Shown: positions 52,276 through 59,057 of the stretch, one piece after another | Numbering within the stretch: the first letter of the stretch is position 1 | How the letters are laid out: the number at the start of each line of letters is the position of its first letter | Source of the DNA: Marivita lacus | Lineage (GTDB): Bacteria; Pseudomonadota; Alphaproteobacteria; Rhodobacterales; Rhodobacteraceae | DNA: 59,057 nt | Direction of reading: 5' to 3' | Assembly: GCF_014637725.1 (NCBI RefSeq) | Contig: NZ_BMFC01000018.1 | Location: forward strand, 3,277-62,333 | Program-made: the position numbers and the translations under genes | Notes under the pieces: model-generated | Database searches by the model: none | Seen by the model: only the letters and a program-made list of their open reading frames with translations | Told to the model about the DNA's origin: nothing

Positions 52276-52289
52276 TTGACGCGGGTAAA
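52276..52289. promoter_or_regulatory. Candidate operator 2 (TTGACGCGGGTAAA)
   Basis: One-base variant of operator 1, exactly 21 bp away, so both sites lie on one face of the helix. Its TTGACG also resembles a -35 hexamer for the smoE promoter, which would let bound repressor block polymerase. The first structural gene begins 52 nt later. Confidence 0.6.
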
Positions 52290-52340
52290 TGATTTGTTGT
52301 TGAGTGCCCCAAGGTAATCCAAAGATCAGGGAGGATTCGG

Positions 52341-53648
52341 ATGCACCTTCGAAACGCACTTCGTGCGGCGACAGCACTGTCGCTGATTTCGGTCGGAGCC
52401 GCACAGGCAGAGACCATCACCATCGCAACAGTCAACAACGGCGACATGATCCGCATGCAGGGTTATACCGACGATTTCACGGCCAAGACCGGCCACGAGG
52501 TCGAATGGGTGACGCTCGAGGAAAACGTGCTGCGCCAGCGTGTGACCACGGACATCACCACAAAGGGTGGCCAGTTCGACATCATGACCATCGGCATGTA
52601 CGAAACGCCGATCTGGGGTGCCAATGGCTGGCTTGTGCCGTTGGACGACCTTTCGGAGGAATACGATGTCGCTGACATCCTGCCCGCCATGCGCGAGGGC
52701 TTGTCCCATGACGGCACGCTTTATGCGGCACCGTTCTATGGTGAATCGTCCATGGTCATGTACCGCACGGATCTGATGGAAAAGGCCGGGCTCGAGATGC
52801 CGGAAGCGCCGACATGGCAATTCATCCGCGAAGCAGCGGCGGCAATGGATGATCCCGAGAACGACATCAACGGCATCTGTCTGCGCGGCAAGGCCGGTTG
52901 GGGCGAAGGCGGCGCGTTCATCACCGTCACCGGCAATTCGTTCGGCGCGCGCTGGTTCGACGAGGAATGGACCCCGCAATTCGATCAGCCCGAGTGGAAA
53001 GCCGCGCTCGAGTTTTACGTCAACCTGATGAACGACTACGGCCCCGAAGGCTATGCCACCAACGGGTTCAACGAGAACCTGTCGCTGTTCCAGCAGGGCA
53101 AATGCGGCATGTGGATCGACGCGACGGTTGCGGCGTCGTTCGTGACCAACCCAAGCGATTCCACCGTGGCCGACCATGTCGGCTTCGCGCTTGCTCCGAA
53201 CGCGGAAGGTGTCGACAAGCGGTCGAACTGGCTTTGGGCCTGGGCGCTGGCGATCCCCGCGGGCACCCAGAAGGAAGAGGCCGCCAAGGCGTTTATCGAA
53301 TGGGCCACCTCGAAAGAGTATATCGAGCTGGTCGCGGAAAATGAAGGCTGGGCCAACGTGCCTCCGGGTGCGCGGACATCGCTTTACGAGACACCCGAAT
53401 ATCTGGAGGTCCCGTTCGCCAAGATGACGCTTGATTCCATCAACGCGGCAGATCCGACCAATCCGACTGTGGAGCCGGTGCCCTATGTCGGCATCCAGTT
53501 CGTTGCGATCCCGGAATTCGCGGGCATGGCGACCGAAGTCAGCCAGGAGTTCTCGGCCGCCTATGCGGGGCAGCAGACCGTCGACGAGGCGCTGGCCAAG
53601 GCGCAGGCGATTGCCACCGAGGTGATGGAAGCCGCTGGCTACCGTTAA
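52341..53648 (+). CDS. smoE: Sorbitol/mannitol ABC transporter substrate-binding protein
   Basis: Periplasmic polyol-binding protein, 435 residues, with signal peptide MHLRNALRAATALSLISVGA (cleavage after AQA). The mature protein opens ETITIATVNNGDMIRMQGYT and has the family 1 solute-binding layout; GMYETPIWGANGWLVPL and APFYGESSMVMYRTDLMEKA are characteristic of SmoE-type proteins. GGGAGG precedes the ATG. It is the first gene after the operators and is followed by a hairpin, the usual device for keeping binding protein in excess over the permeases. Confidence 0.92.
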   Translation: MHLRNALRAATALSLISVGAAQAETITIATVNNGDMIRMQGYTDDFTAKTGHEVEWVTLEENVLRQRVTTDITTKGGQFDIMTIGMYETPIWGANGWLVPLDDLSEEYDVADILPAMREGLSHDGTLYAAPFYGESSMVMYRTDLMEKAGLEMPEAPTWQFIREAAAAMDDPENDINGICLRGKAGWGEGGAFITVTGNSFGARWFDEEWTPQFDQPEWKAALEFYVNLMNDYGPEGYATNGFNENLSLFQQGKCGMWIDATVAASFVTNPSDSTVADHVGFALAPNAEGVDKRSNWLWAWALAIPAGTQKEEAAKAFIEWATSKEYIELVAENEGWANVPPGARTSLYETPEYLEVPFAKMTLDSINAADPTNPTVEPVPYVGIQFVAIPEFAGMATEVSQEFSAAYAGQQTVDEALAKAQAIATEVMEAAGYR

Positions 53649-53665
53649 GCCCTTGGGTTGATCTT

Positions 53666-53693
53666 CAGAGGGCGGTCTGCGCATCGCCCTCTG
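53666..53693 (+). promoter_or_regulatory. Hairpin between smoE and smoF
   Basis: CAGAGGGCG (53666-53674) pairs perfectly with CGCCCTCTG (53685-53693), loop of 10. No T-tract follows, so it is more likely an mRNA-stabilising or partly attenuating hairpin than a full terminator, raising smoE product over the permease products. Confidence 0.6.
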
Positions 53694-53785
53694 ACCCCAA
53701 ACACCTCAACGCACTCACTTTGAACGTGGCCCAATTCTGACAGCGCGATACCCTGCGCGGGTTGGCAACGGAGGAGACGTATCCC

Positions 53786-54652
53786 ATGGCGACGAAAGCA
53801 TCCCGATCAGCGGCCCGACTGATGATGGCCCCGGCGGTTGTCCTGCTTCTGGGCTGGATGCTGGTCCCGCTGATCATGACGCTCTGGTTTTCGTTCCGCA
53901 CCTACCTGCCCTTGCGCGGTGGTGATCTGGGCTGGACCGGGTTCGACAATTACGTGCGGTTTGTCAGTTCGAGCGCTTTCTGGCCTGCGGTGCAGACAAC
54001 GCTGGTTCTGGTTCTTGGGGTTCTGGTGATCACCGTGTGTCTGGGTATCCTGCTGGCGATCCTTCTGGATCAGCCGATGTGGGGACAGGGCATTGTCCGT
54101 ATTCTGGTGATCGCGCCCTTCTTCGTGATGCCGACCGTGTCGGCGCTGGTCTGGAAGAACATGTTCATGGATCCGGTGAACGGGCTTTTCGCGCATCTGT
54201 GGCGGTTCTTCGGGGCTGATCCGGTGAGTTGGCTGTCGGATGCCGCGATGCCGTCGATCATCCTGATCGTGAGCTGGCAATGGCTGCCTTTTGCCACGCT
54301 GATCCTGCTGACCGCGATCCAGTCGCTGGACAGCGAACAGCTTGAAGCCGCCGAGATGGACGGCGCCCCTGCCCTCAAGCGCTTTTTCTATATCATCCTT
54401 CCGCACCTGAGCCGCGCGATCACCATCGTGATCCTGATCCAGACGATCTTTCTTCTGGCGGTCTTCGCCGAGATTTTCGTCACCACGGGCGGCGCGTTCG
54501 GAACCCGCACCCTGTCCTACCTGATCTTCCAGCGTGTGCTGGAAAGCCAGAATGTCGGATTGGGCTCAGCCGGTGGTGTCTACGCCATCATCCTTGCAAA
54601 CATCGTCGCGATCTTTCTCATGCGGATCGTCGGCAAGAACCTGGACAACTGA
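53786..54652 (+). CDS. smoF: Sorbitol/mannitol ABC transporter permease
   Basis: A 288-residue inner-membrane permease of the MalF type with six predicted helices (VVLLLGWMLVPLIMTLWFSF first). The EAA loop that contacts the ATPase is visible: EQLEAAEMDGAPALKRFFYI near residues 188-207. ATG 53786 (MATKASRSAARLMMAP) has GGAGG 11 nt upstream. Works with SmoG and SmoK. Two bases separate its stop from smoG. Confidence 0.9.
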   Translation: MATKASRSAARLMMAPAVVLLLGWMLVPLIMTLWFSFRTYLPLRGGDLGWTGFDNYVRFVSSSAFWPAVQTTLVLVLGVLVITVCLGILLAILLDQPMWGQGIVRILVIAPFFVMPTVSALVWKNMFMDPVNGLFAHLWRFFGADPVSWLSDAAMPSIILIVSWQWLPFATLILLTAIQSLDSEQLEAAEMDGAPALKRFFYIILPHLSRAITIVILIQTIFLLAVFAEIFVTTGGAFGTRTLSYLIFQRVLESQNVGLGSAGGVYAIILANIVAIFLMRIVGKNLDN

Positions 54653-54654
54653 TC

Positions 54655-55485
54655 ATGGCCCGTTCTGTTTCTTCCCGCCGCAAACTGATCAACACAGGGC
54701 TTGCCTGGGCAATCGGACTGCTGATCTTTTTCCCGATCCTCTGGACGATCCTGACCAGCTTCAAGACCGAGGCGCAGGCGATTGCCAGCCCGCCGCTGTT
54801 CCTGAACTTCGACTGGACGCTTGAAAACTATGGCGTCGTGATGGAGCGGTCGAACTATGCGCGGTTCCTGTGGAATTCGATCCTGATAGCAGGTGGATCC
54901 ACTATACTTGGCCTGATCGTTGCCGTGCCTGCTGCGTGGTCGATGGCGTTTGTGCCGTCGCGCCGGACCAAGGACATCCTGCTGTGGATGCTGTCGACCA
55001 AGATGCTGCCTGCGGTGGGGGTCCTGTACCCCATCTACCTGCTGTTCATTCAGCTGGGCCTGCTGGACAGCCGTGCTGGTCTGGTGATCGTGATGATGCT
55101 GATCAACCTGCCGATCATCGTCTGGATGCTTTACACCTATTTCCGCGAAATCCCTGTCGAGATCCTCGAGGCGGCGCGGATGGACGGGGCAACGTTGCGC
55201 GAAGAGGTGCTTTATATCCTCACGCCGATGGCCATTCCCGGCATCGCGTCCACGATGCTGCTGAACTTCATTCTGGCCTGGAACGAAGCGTTCTGGACGC
55301 TGAACCTGACGGCGGTGAATGCCGCCCCGCTGACCGCGTTCATTGCCAGCTATTCCAGCCCCGAAGGCCTGTTCTTTGCGAAACTCAGCGCGGCCTCGAC
55401 CATGGCGATTGCGCCGATCCTCATCCTTGGCTGGTTCAGCCAAAAGCAACTTGTCCGCGGCCTGACCTTTGGCGCCGTCAAATAA
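54655..55485 (+). CDS. smoG: Sorbitol/mannitol ABC transporter permease
   Basis: The MalG-type partner permease, 276 residues, six helices, with the EAA loop VEILEAARMDGATLREEVLY near residues 167-186 and a hydrophobic start LAWAIGLLIFFPILWTIL. The C-terminus ends QKQLVRGLTFGAVK, the usual GAVKG-like ending of this family. Start ATG two bases after the smoF stop; transcribed with smoF and smoK. Confidence 0.92.
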   Translation: MARSVSSRRKLINTGLAWAIGLLIFFPILWTILTSFKTEAQAIASPPLFLNFDWTLENYGVVMERSNYARFLWNSILIAGGSTILGLIVAVPAAWSMAFVPSRRTKDILLWMLSTKMLPAVGVLYPIYLLFIQLGLLDSRAGLVIVMMLINLPIIVWMLYTYFREIPVEILEAARMDGATLREEVLYILTPMAIPGIASTMLLNFILAWNEAFWTLNLTAVNAAPLTAFIASYSSPEGLFFAKLSAASTMAIAPILILGWFSQKQLVRGLTFGAVK

Positions 55486-55510
55486 CGACCTGACACAAGG
55501 AACCTGATCC

Positions 55511-56515
55511 ATGGGACAAATCACACTCAAACAGGTCACGAAAAGCTTTGGCGACGTGCAGGTCATTCCGCCTTTGGACCTGACCATCGAGGACGGCGAG
55601 TTTACTGTCTTCGTCGGCCCATCAGGCTGCGGGAAATCCACGCTCCTGCGGCTGATCGCGGGGCTTGAGGACATCACAACCGGCCATATCGAGATCGACG
55701 GCAAGGATGCGACGGATCTTGTGCCTGCCAAACGCGGTCTGGCGATGGTGTTCCAGTCCTACGCGCTGTACCCGCATATGTCGGTGCGCAAGAACATCGC
55801 GTTTCCGCTGAAGATGGCAAAGATGGCCCCTGCCGAGATCGAAAAGCGGATCGCCAATGCGGCGGCTGTTCTGAACCTCACCGATTATCTGGACCGCCGA
55901 CCGGGGCAATTGTCGGGCGGTCAGCGCCAGCGCGTTGCCATCGGCCGCGCCATTGTCCGCGAACCGGCGGCGTTCCTGTTCGACGAACCGCTGTCGAACC
56001 TCGACGCGGCGCTACGTGTCGGCATGCGGCTTGAAATCAGCGAACTGCATACACGCCTCAAGACAACCATGATCTACGTGACCCACGACCAGGTCGAAGC
56101 GATGACCATGGCAGACAAGATCGTCGTGCTGCGCGCGGGCCATATCGAACAAGTGGGCAGCCCGTTGGAACTGTATCATAGACCACGCAACGAGTTTGTG
56201 GCGGGCTTTATCGGGTCGCCCAAGATGAACATCTTCGGGGGCTCCGAGGCGCAGAAATACGGAGGGACCAAGGCAGGCATCCGCCCAGAGCATATCGACG
56301 TGTCGATGACCGAGGGCACATGGAACGGCAAGGTAGGTGTGGCCGAGCATCTGGGGTCGGACACATTCATCCACGTGCATGACACCGGGCTGGCCGACAT
56401 GGTCACCGTGCGCATCACCGGCGACATCTCGGTCCGGCATGGCGACACGATCTACCTGACGCCGCAGCTTGACCAGATGCACAGATTTGACGCGCAGGGG
56501 CTTCGCATCGCATGA
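55511..56515 (+). CDS. smoK: Sorbitol/mannitol ABC transporter ATP-binding protein
   Basis: A 334-residue MalK/UgpC-type ATPase that powers SmoFG. Walker [13 protein letters not shown]-loop [15 protein letters not shown], signature [14 protein letters not shown], Walker [13 protein letters not shown] and switch His [12 protein letters not shown] are all intact; residues about 240-334 form the regulatory TOBE domain. Slightly shorter than MalK. The final codons overlap the smoS start (ATGA). Confidence 0.94.
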   Translation: MGQITLKQVTKSFGDVQVIPPLDLTIEDGEFTVFVGPSGCGKSTLLRLIAGLEDITTGHIEIDGKDATDLVPAKRGLAMVFQSYALYPHMSVRKNIAFPLKMAKMAPAEIEKRIANAAAVLNLTDYLDRRPGQLSGGQRQRVAIGRAIVREPAAFLFDEPLSNLDAALRVGMRLEISELHTRLKTTMIYVTHDQVEAMTMADKIVVLRAGHIEQVGSPLELYHRPRNEFVAGFIGSPKMNIFGGSEAQKYGGTKAGIRPEHIDVSMTEGTWNGKVGVAEHLGSDTFIHVHDTGLADMVTVRITGDISVRHGDTIYLTPQLDQMHRFDAQGLRIA

Positions 56516-57285
56516 AACGACTGGACGGAAAAACTGCCCTTATCACAGGGTCAGCGCGCGGCATCGGCCGGGCCTTTGCCGAACGCTATGTCGCGGAAGG
56601 CGCGCGCGTCGCCATTGCGGATATCGACATGACCCGTGCACAGGAGACCGCTTCACAGATCGGGGACCGCGCCATCGCGGTGCATCTGGATGTGACCGAT
56701 CAGGCCAGCATCGACGCCGCGGTTGCGTCCAGTGTGGAGCAACTGGGGCAGATCGACATTCTCATCAACAATGCCGCGATCTTTACCGCAGCCCCCATCA
56801 CCAAGATCACCCGCGACGATTATGCGCGTACCTTCGACATCAATGTCGCGGGCACGCTGTTCACGCTTCAGGCGGTGGCGCGGCACATGATCGACCGGGG
56901 CATCAAGGGGCGCATCATCAACATGGCGAGCCAGGCCGGGCGTCGGGGCGAGCCGCTGGTGGCGGTCTATTGCGCGACCAAGGCGGCGATCATCTCGCTG
57001 ACCCAATCGGCGGGTCTCAACCTGATCACGCACGGGATCAATGTGAATGCCATCTCACCGGGAGTGGTGGATGGCGAGCACTGGGATGGCGTGGATGCGT
57101 TCTTTGCCAAGTACGAAAACAAGGCCCCCGGCCAGAAGAAACGCGAAGTCGGTGCAGCAGTGCCCTACGGGCGGATGGGCACAGCCGACGACCTGACGGG
57201 CATGGCGGTGTTTCTTGCCAGCGACGACGCCGACTATGTCGTCGCGCAATGTTACAACGTGGATGGTGGCCAATGGATGAGCTGA
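56512..57285 (+). CDS. smoS: Sorbitol dehydrogenase, short-chain type
   Basis: Oxidises D-sorbitol to D-fructose (also galactitol to tagatose in characterised homologues). The 257-residue SDR protein has the nucleotide motif [14 protein letters not shown], the structural NNAA ([13 protein letters not shown]) and the active-site Ser (NMASQAG) with YCATK for Tyr and Lys. The C-terminus DGGQWMS is typical of SmoS. It overlaps smoK by four and mtlK by 13 bases. Confidence 0.92.
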   Translation: MKRLDGKTALITGSARGIGRAFAERYVAEGARVAIADIDMTRAQETASQIGDRAIAVHLDVTDQASIDAAVASSVEQLGQIDILINNAAIFTAAPITKITRDDYARTFDINVAGTLFTLQAVARHMIDRGIKGRIINMASQAGRRGEPLVAVYCATKAAIISLTQSAGLNLITHGINVNAISPGVVDGEHWDGVDAFFAKYENKAPGQKKREVGAAVPYGRMGTADDLTGMAVFLASDDADYVVAQCYNVDGGQWMS

Positions 57286-58763
57286 AACAGGAACCCGTCG
57301 CGCTGTCACTGGCCACTCTGGACCAGCTGCCGGAGGGGATCGCACGGCCGGGCTATGACCGCGCAGACCTGACACCGGGCATCGTGCATATCGGTCTGGG
57401 CAACTTCCACCGGGCGCATCAGGCATGGTACCTGCACCGGCTGATGCAAGAGGGGCAGGCGCTGGACTGGGCGATCATCGGCGCCGGTGTGCGGGCGGGC
57501 GATGCGCGTATGCGCGACAGCCTCTTGGCACAGGATTGCCTGACCACCCTCATCGAACTCGACCCTGCCGGGATCTCGGGTGAAGTCGTCGGGTCGATGG
57601 TCGATTTCCTGTCGGTCGAAGAGGACAATGCCGCGCTGATCGCCGCGATGTCCGATCCGCGCATCCGCATCGTGTCGCTGACCGTGACCGAGGGGGGCTA
57701 TTTTCGCGACGCCACCGGGGCTCTGGACAGCATGCACCCGGACATCCAGCACGACATGGCTCATCCCGACACGCCGCGCACCGCCTTCGGTGCCATGGTC
57801 GCCGCACTACGGAACCGCAAGCGCGCCGGTCATGCGCCCTTTGCCGGGCAATCCTGCGACAACCTTCAGGGCAATGGCACCATTCTGCGGCAGACACTTG
57901 TGGGGCTTGCCATGGGCAGCGATCCCGATCTGGCGCGCTGGATCGACGAGTACGCCAGTTTCCCCAATTCCATGGTCGATTGCATCGTACCCGCCACTGG
58001 CGAGGCCGAACGCAGGCGCGCCCGTGCTCTGGGGATCGAGGATGCCGTGCCCGTCACCCACGAGAATTTCCGCCAATGGGTGATCGAGGATGCATTCTGC
58101 CAGGGCCGTCCGGACTGGGACAGGGTCGGTGCGACCTTCACGCGGGAGGTGCACAGCTACGAGGCGATGAAGATCCGCATGCTCAATGCCGGGCACCAGG
58201 TCTTGGCAAATGCGGGCGAGATCCTCGGGCTTCCGACAATCGCCGCCTGCATGGCGGACCCGCAGATCGCACCCTTCTTTCGCAAGGTCCAGATGGTCGA
58301 GATCGCACCTCATGTGGCCGCGGTGCCCGGCATGACACCCGAGGCCTATCTCGACCTGATCACCCGCCGATTTGCCAATCCCGAAATTCATGACACGACC
58401 CGACGGGTGGCCTTTGACGGATCATCGCGTCACGCCGGGTTTGTCCTGCCAATTCTGCGCGAAGCGCTGGCATCGGGCGCGCCGATTTCGGGGCTGGCGC
58501 TGACCGAAGCGCTCTGGGCCCGCATGTGTCATGGGACCCGCGAGGACGGGAGCATGATCGAGGCGAACGACCCGATGTGGTCCGGTCTGCAGACAACTGC
58601 GGACTTCGCCCGCGAAGAGCCTGCCGCATGGCTGCGGCAAACGCAGATTTATGGCGACCTGTCGCGGCATGAGTCGTTCGCCGCAGCATTTGAGCGCTGG
58701 TTGTCGCGGATCTGGGAAGGCGGGACGCGCGCGGCGGTGAAAGAGTATATCGAGCAGGTTTGA
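57273..58763 (+). CDS. mtlK: Mannitol 2-dehydrogenase, long-chain
   Basis: A 496-residue polyol-specific long-chain dehydrogenase: mannitol to fructose and D-arabitol to D-xylulose. NAD site VHIGLGNFHRAHQAWYL near residues 40-56; the catalytic-Lys motif KIRMLNAGHQVLANAGEI near 300. ATG 57273 lies inside smoS (13-base overlap). It is the last gene of the transporter-dehydrogenase operon and xylB upstream can phosphorylate its xylulose product. No clear terminator follows before the insertion element. Confidence 0.93.
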   Translation: MDELKQEPVALSLATLDQLPEGIARPGYDRADLTPGIVHIGLGNFHRAHQAWYLHRLMQEGQALDWAIIGAGVRAGDARMRDSLLAQDCLTTLIELDPAGISGEVVGSMVDFLSVEEDNAALIAAMSDPRIRIVSLTVTEGGYFRDATGALDSMHPDIQHDMAHPDTPRTAFGAMVAALRNRKRAGHAPFAGQSCDNLQGNGTILRQTLVGLAMGSDPDLARWIDEYASFPNSMVDCIVPATGEAERRRARALGIEDAVPVTHENFRQWVIEDAFCQGRPDWDRVGATFTREVHSYEAMKIRMLNAGHQVLANAGEILGLPTIAACMADPQIAPFFRKVQMVEIAPHVAAVPGMTPEAYLDLITRRFANPEIHDTTRRVAFDGSSRHAGFVLPILREALASGAPISGLALTEALWARMCHGTREDGSMIEANDPMWSGLQTTADFAREEPAAWLRQTQIYGDLSRHESFAAAFERWLSRIWEGGTRAAVKEYIEQV

Positions 58764-58933
58764 AACAAGCATCCGGCGCGGCTTGCATGGACCCACTCCG
58801 TCACTGGAGATAGGGTTGATGCGTGGTCACATGGAAACGGGCTATTGCTTTGCCAGGGCAGAAATCTGATGAAGCAGTGACCTGCTGACCTTGGTTCCTC
58901 GATCATAACGAGAGTCTGCGGGTGCGATTTTTC

Positions 58934-59057
58934 GTAAGCATTCGCTGGAGGCCGCGGTCAAGCGACCTTGACCAGGGGCGTGGCCCCGTCCCATTCCCAC
59001 GGCAGCAACTCGTGCAGGCGCGAGACCGGCATATCGGAGATGCGGGCGATGATGTCG
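58934..59057 (-). mobile_element. End of an IS66-like insertion sequence (partial)
   Basis: GTAAGCA at 58934-58940 starts like IS66-family terminal repeats (GTAAGCG...). The transposase frame ends 24 nt inside that tip and runs leftward from the window edge. The other end and target duplication lie outside, so completeness is unknown. It abuts the polyol operon, about 170 bp after the mtlK stop. Confidence 0.65.
58958..59057 (-). CDS. IS66-family transposase, C-terminal fragment
   Basis: The last 32 codons of a leftward frame: DIIARISDMPVSRLHELLPW then EWDGATPLVKVA and stop at 58958-58960. The HELLPWEW ending is the conserved C-terminus of IS66 TnpC transposases (usually xxLLPWxW). The rest of the gene is outside the window, so I cannot say whether it is intact. 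Confidence 0.7.
   Translation of the reverse strand, partial: DIIARISDMPVSRLHELLPWEWDGATPLVKVA

Noticed and set aside
58649-58906. 85-codon leftward frame after mtlK
   Set aside because: Overlaps the mtlK 3-prime end, no ribosome site, no resemblance to a protein family; the 58764-58933 gap seems empty.
1-59057. CRISPR array, tRNA or rRNA genes
   Set aside because: No regularly spaced identical repeats and no tRNA cloverleaf or rRNA-like segment noticed on reading; tandem hairpins at 29511 and 42184 have unlike sequences.

Overview
The window is G+C-rich, densely coding DNA with short intergenic gaps and many ATGA/TGATG stop-start overlaps. The gene content points to an alphaproteobacterium of the Rhodobacteraceae (Roseobacter group): short HisG with HisZ, adenosylcobalamin-dependent NrdJ, a SmoEFGK-SmoS-MtlK polyol locus, DUF1489/DUF1194/DUF4444 proteins, and a Tat-exported formate dehydrogenase with DUF3305/DUF3306 partners. 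This placement is inferred from family content; no rRNA or tRNA gene was seen in the window. Family and DUF names are from memory of the protein families, not from a search.

Layout. (1) 1-626: left edge without a convincing gene, carrying two leftward sigma70-like promoters and a 32-bp direct repeat. (2) 627-14757: mostly housekeeping genes: nrdJ, a cold-shock gene, DUF1489, a YghU-type GST, an ABC1/UbiB kinase, hisS-hisZ-hisG, slyX, a lipoprotein and dnaE. (3) 15013-24593: a purine locus, xdhABC followed without a break by a BMP-type nucleoside/purine ABC transporter. Three copies of a palindromic repeat family lie here, two of them in frame inside xdhA and xdhB. (4) 24750-32886: a SulP transporter, pepT, a methyltransferase, two c-type cytochromes, a DUF1194 protein, and a four-gene leftward cluster (DUF6494, Mrp/ApbC, a degenerate biotin/lipoate-ligase-like protein, DUF6505). 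(5) 32887-34187: a visibly A+T-richer islet with an unfamiliar two-gene pair, a lysozyme/transglycosylase-like protein without signal peptide followed by a small secreted protein. (6) 34188-47505: a formate dehydrogenase region (ferredoxin-like protein, DUF3305, DUF3306, TorD-like chaperone, small Tat protein, alpha, beta), interrupted by an opposite-strand nuclease/cardiolipin synthase pair, then the gamma subunit, a WD40-cytochrome c fusion and a 43-residue membrane protein. (7) 47510-58763: an aspartate-dehydrogenase-like protein and an aminotransferase, then a polyol locus (xylB, LacI-type regulator, smoEFGK, smoS, mtlK) with a pair of candidate operators. (8) 58934-59057: the end of an IS66-like element running out of the window.

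How the parts work together. The purine locus joins uptake to hypoxanthine/xanthine oxidation. The formate locus encodes a periplasmic Mo/W enzyme (Cys, not Sec, at the metal), its Fe-S and cytochrome b subunits and several maturation factors; the adjacent cytochrome c fusion may take electrons. The polyol locus imports sorbitol/mannitol/arabitol, oxidises them to fructose or xylulose and phosphorylates xylulose.

The least explained items are the in-frame palindromic elements in xdhA/xdhB, the muralytic/secreted protein pair at 33039-34106, the WD40-cytochrome c protein, the catalytically degenerate ligase beside Mrp, and arrays of tandem perfect hairpins at 29511-29578 and 42184-42269.
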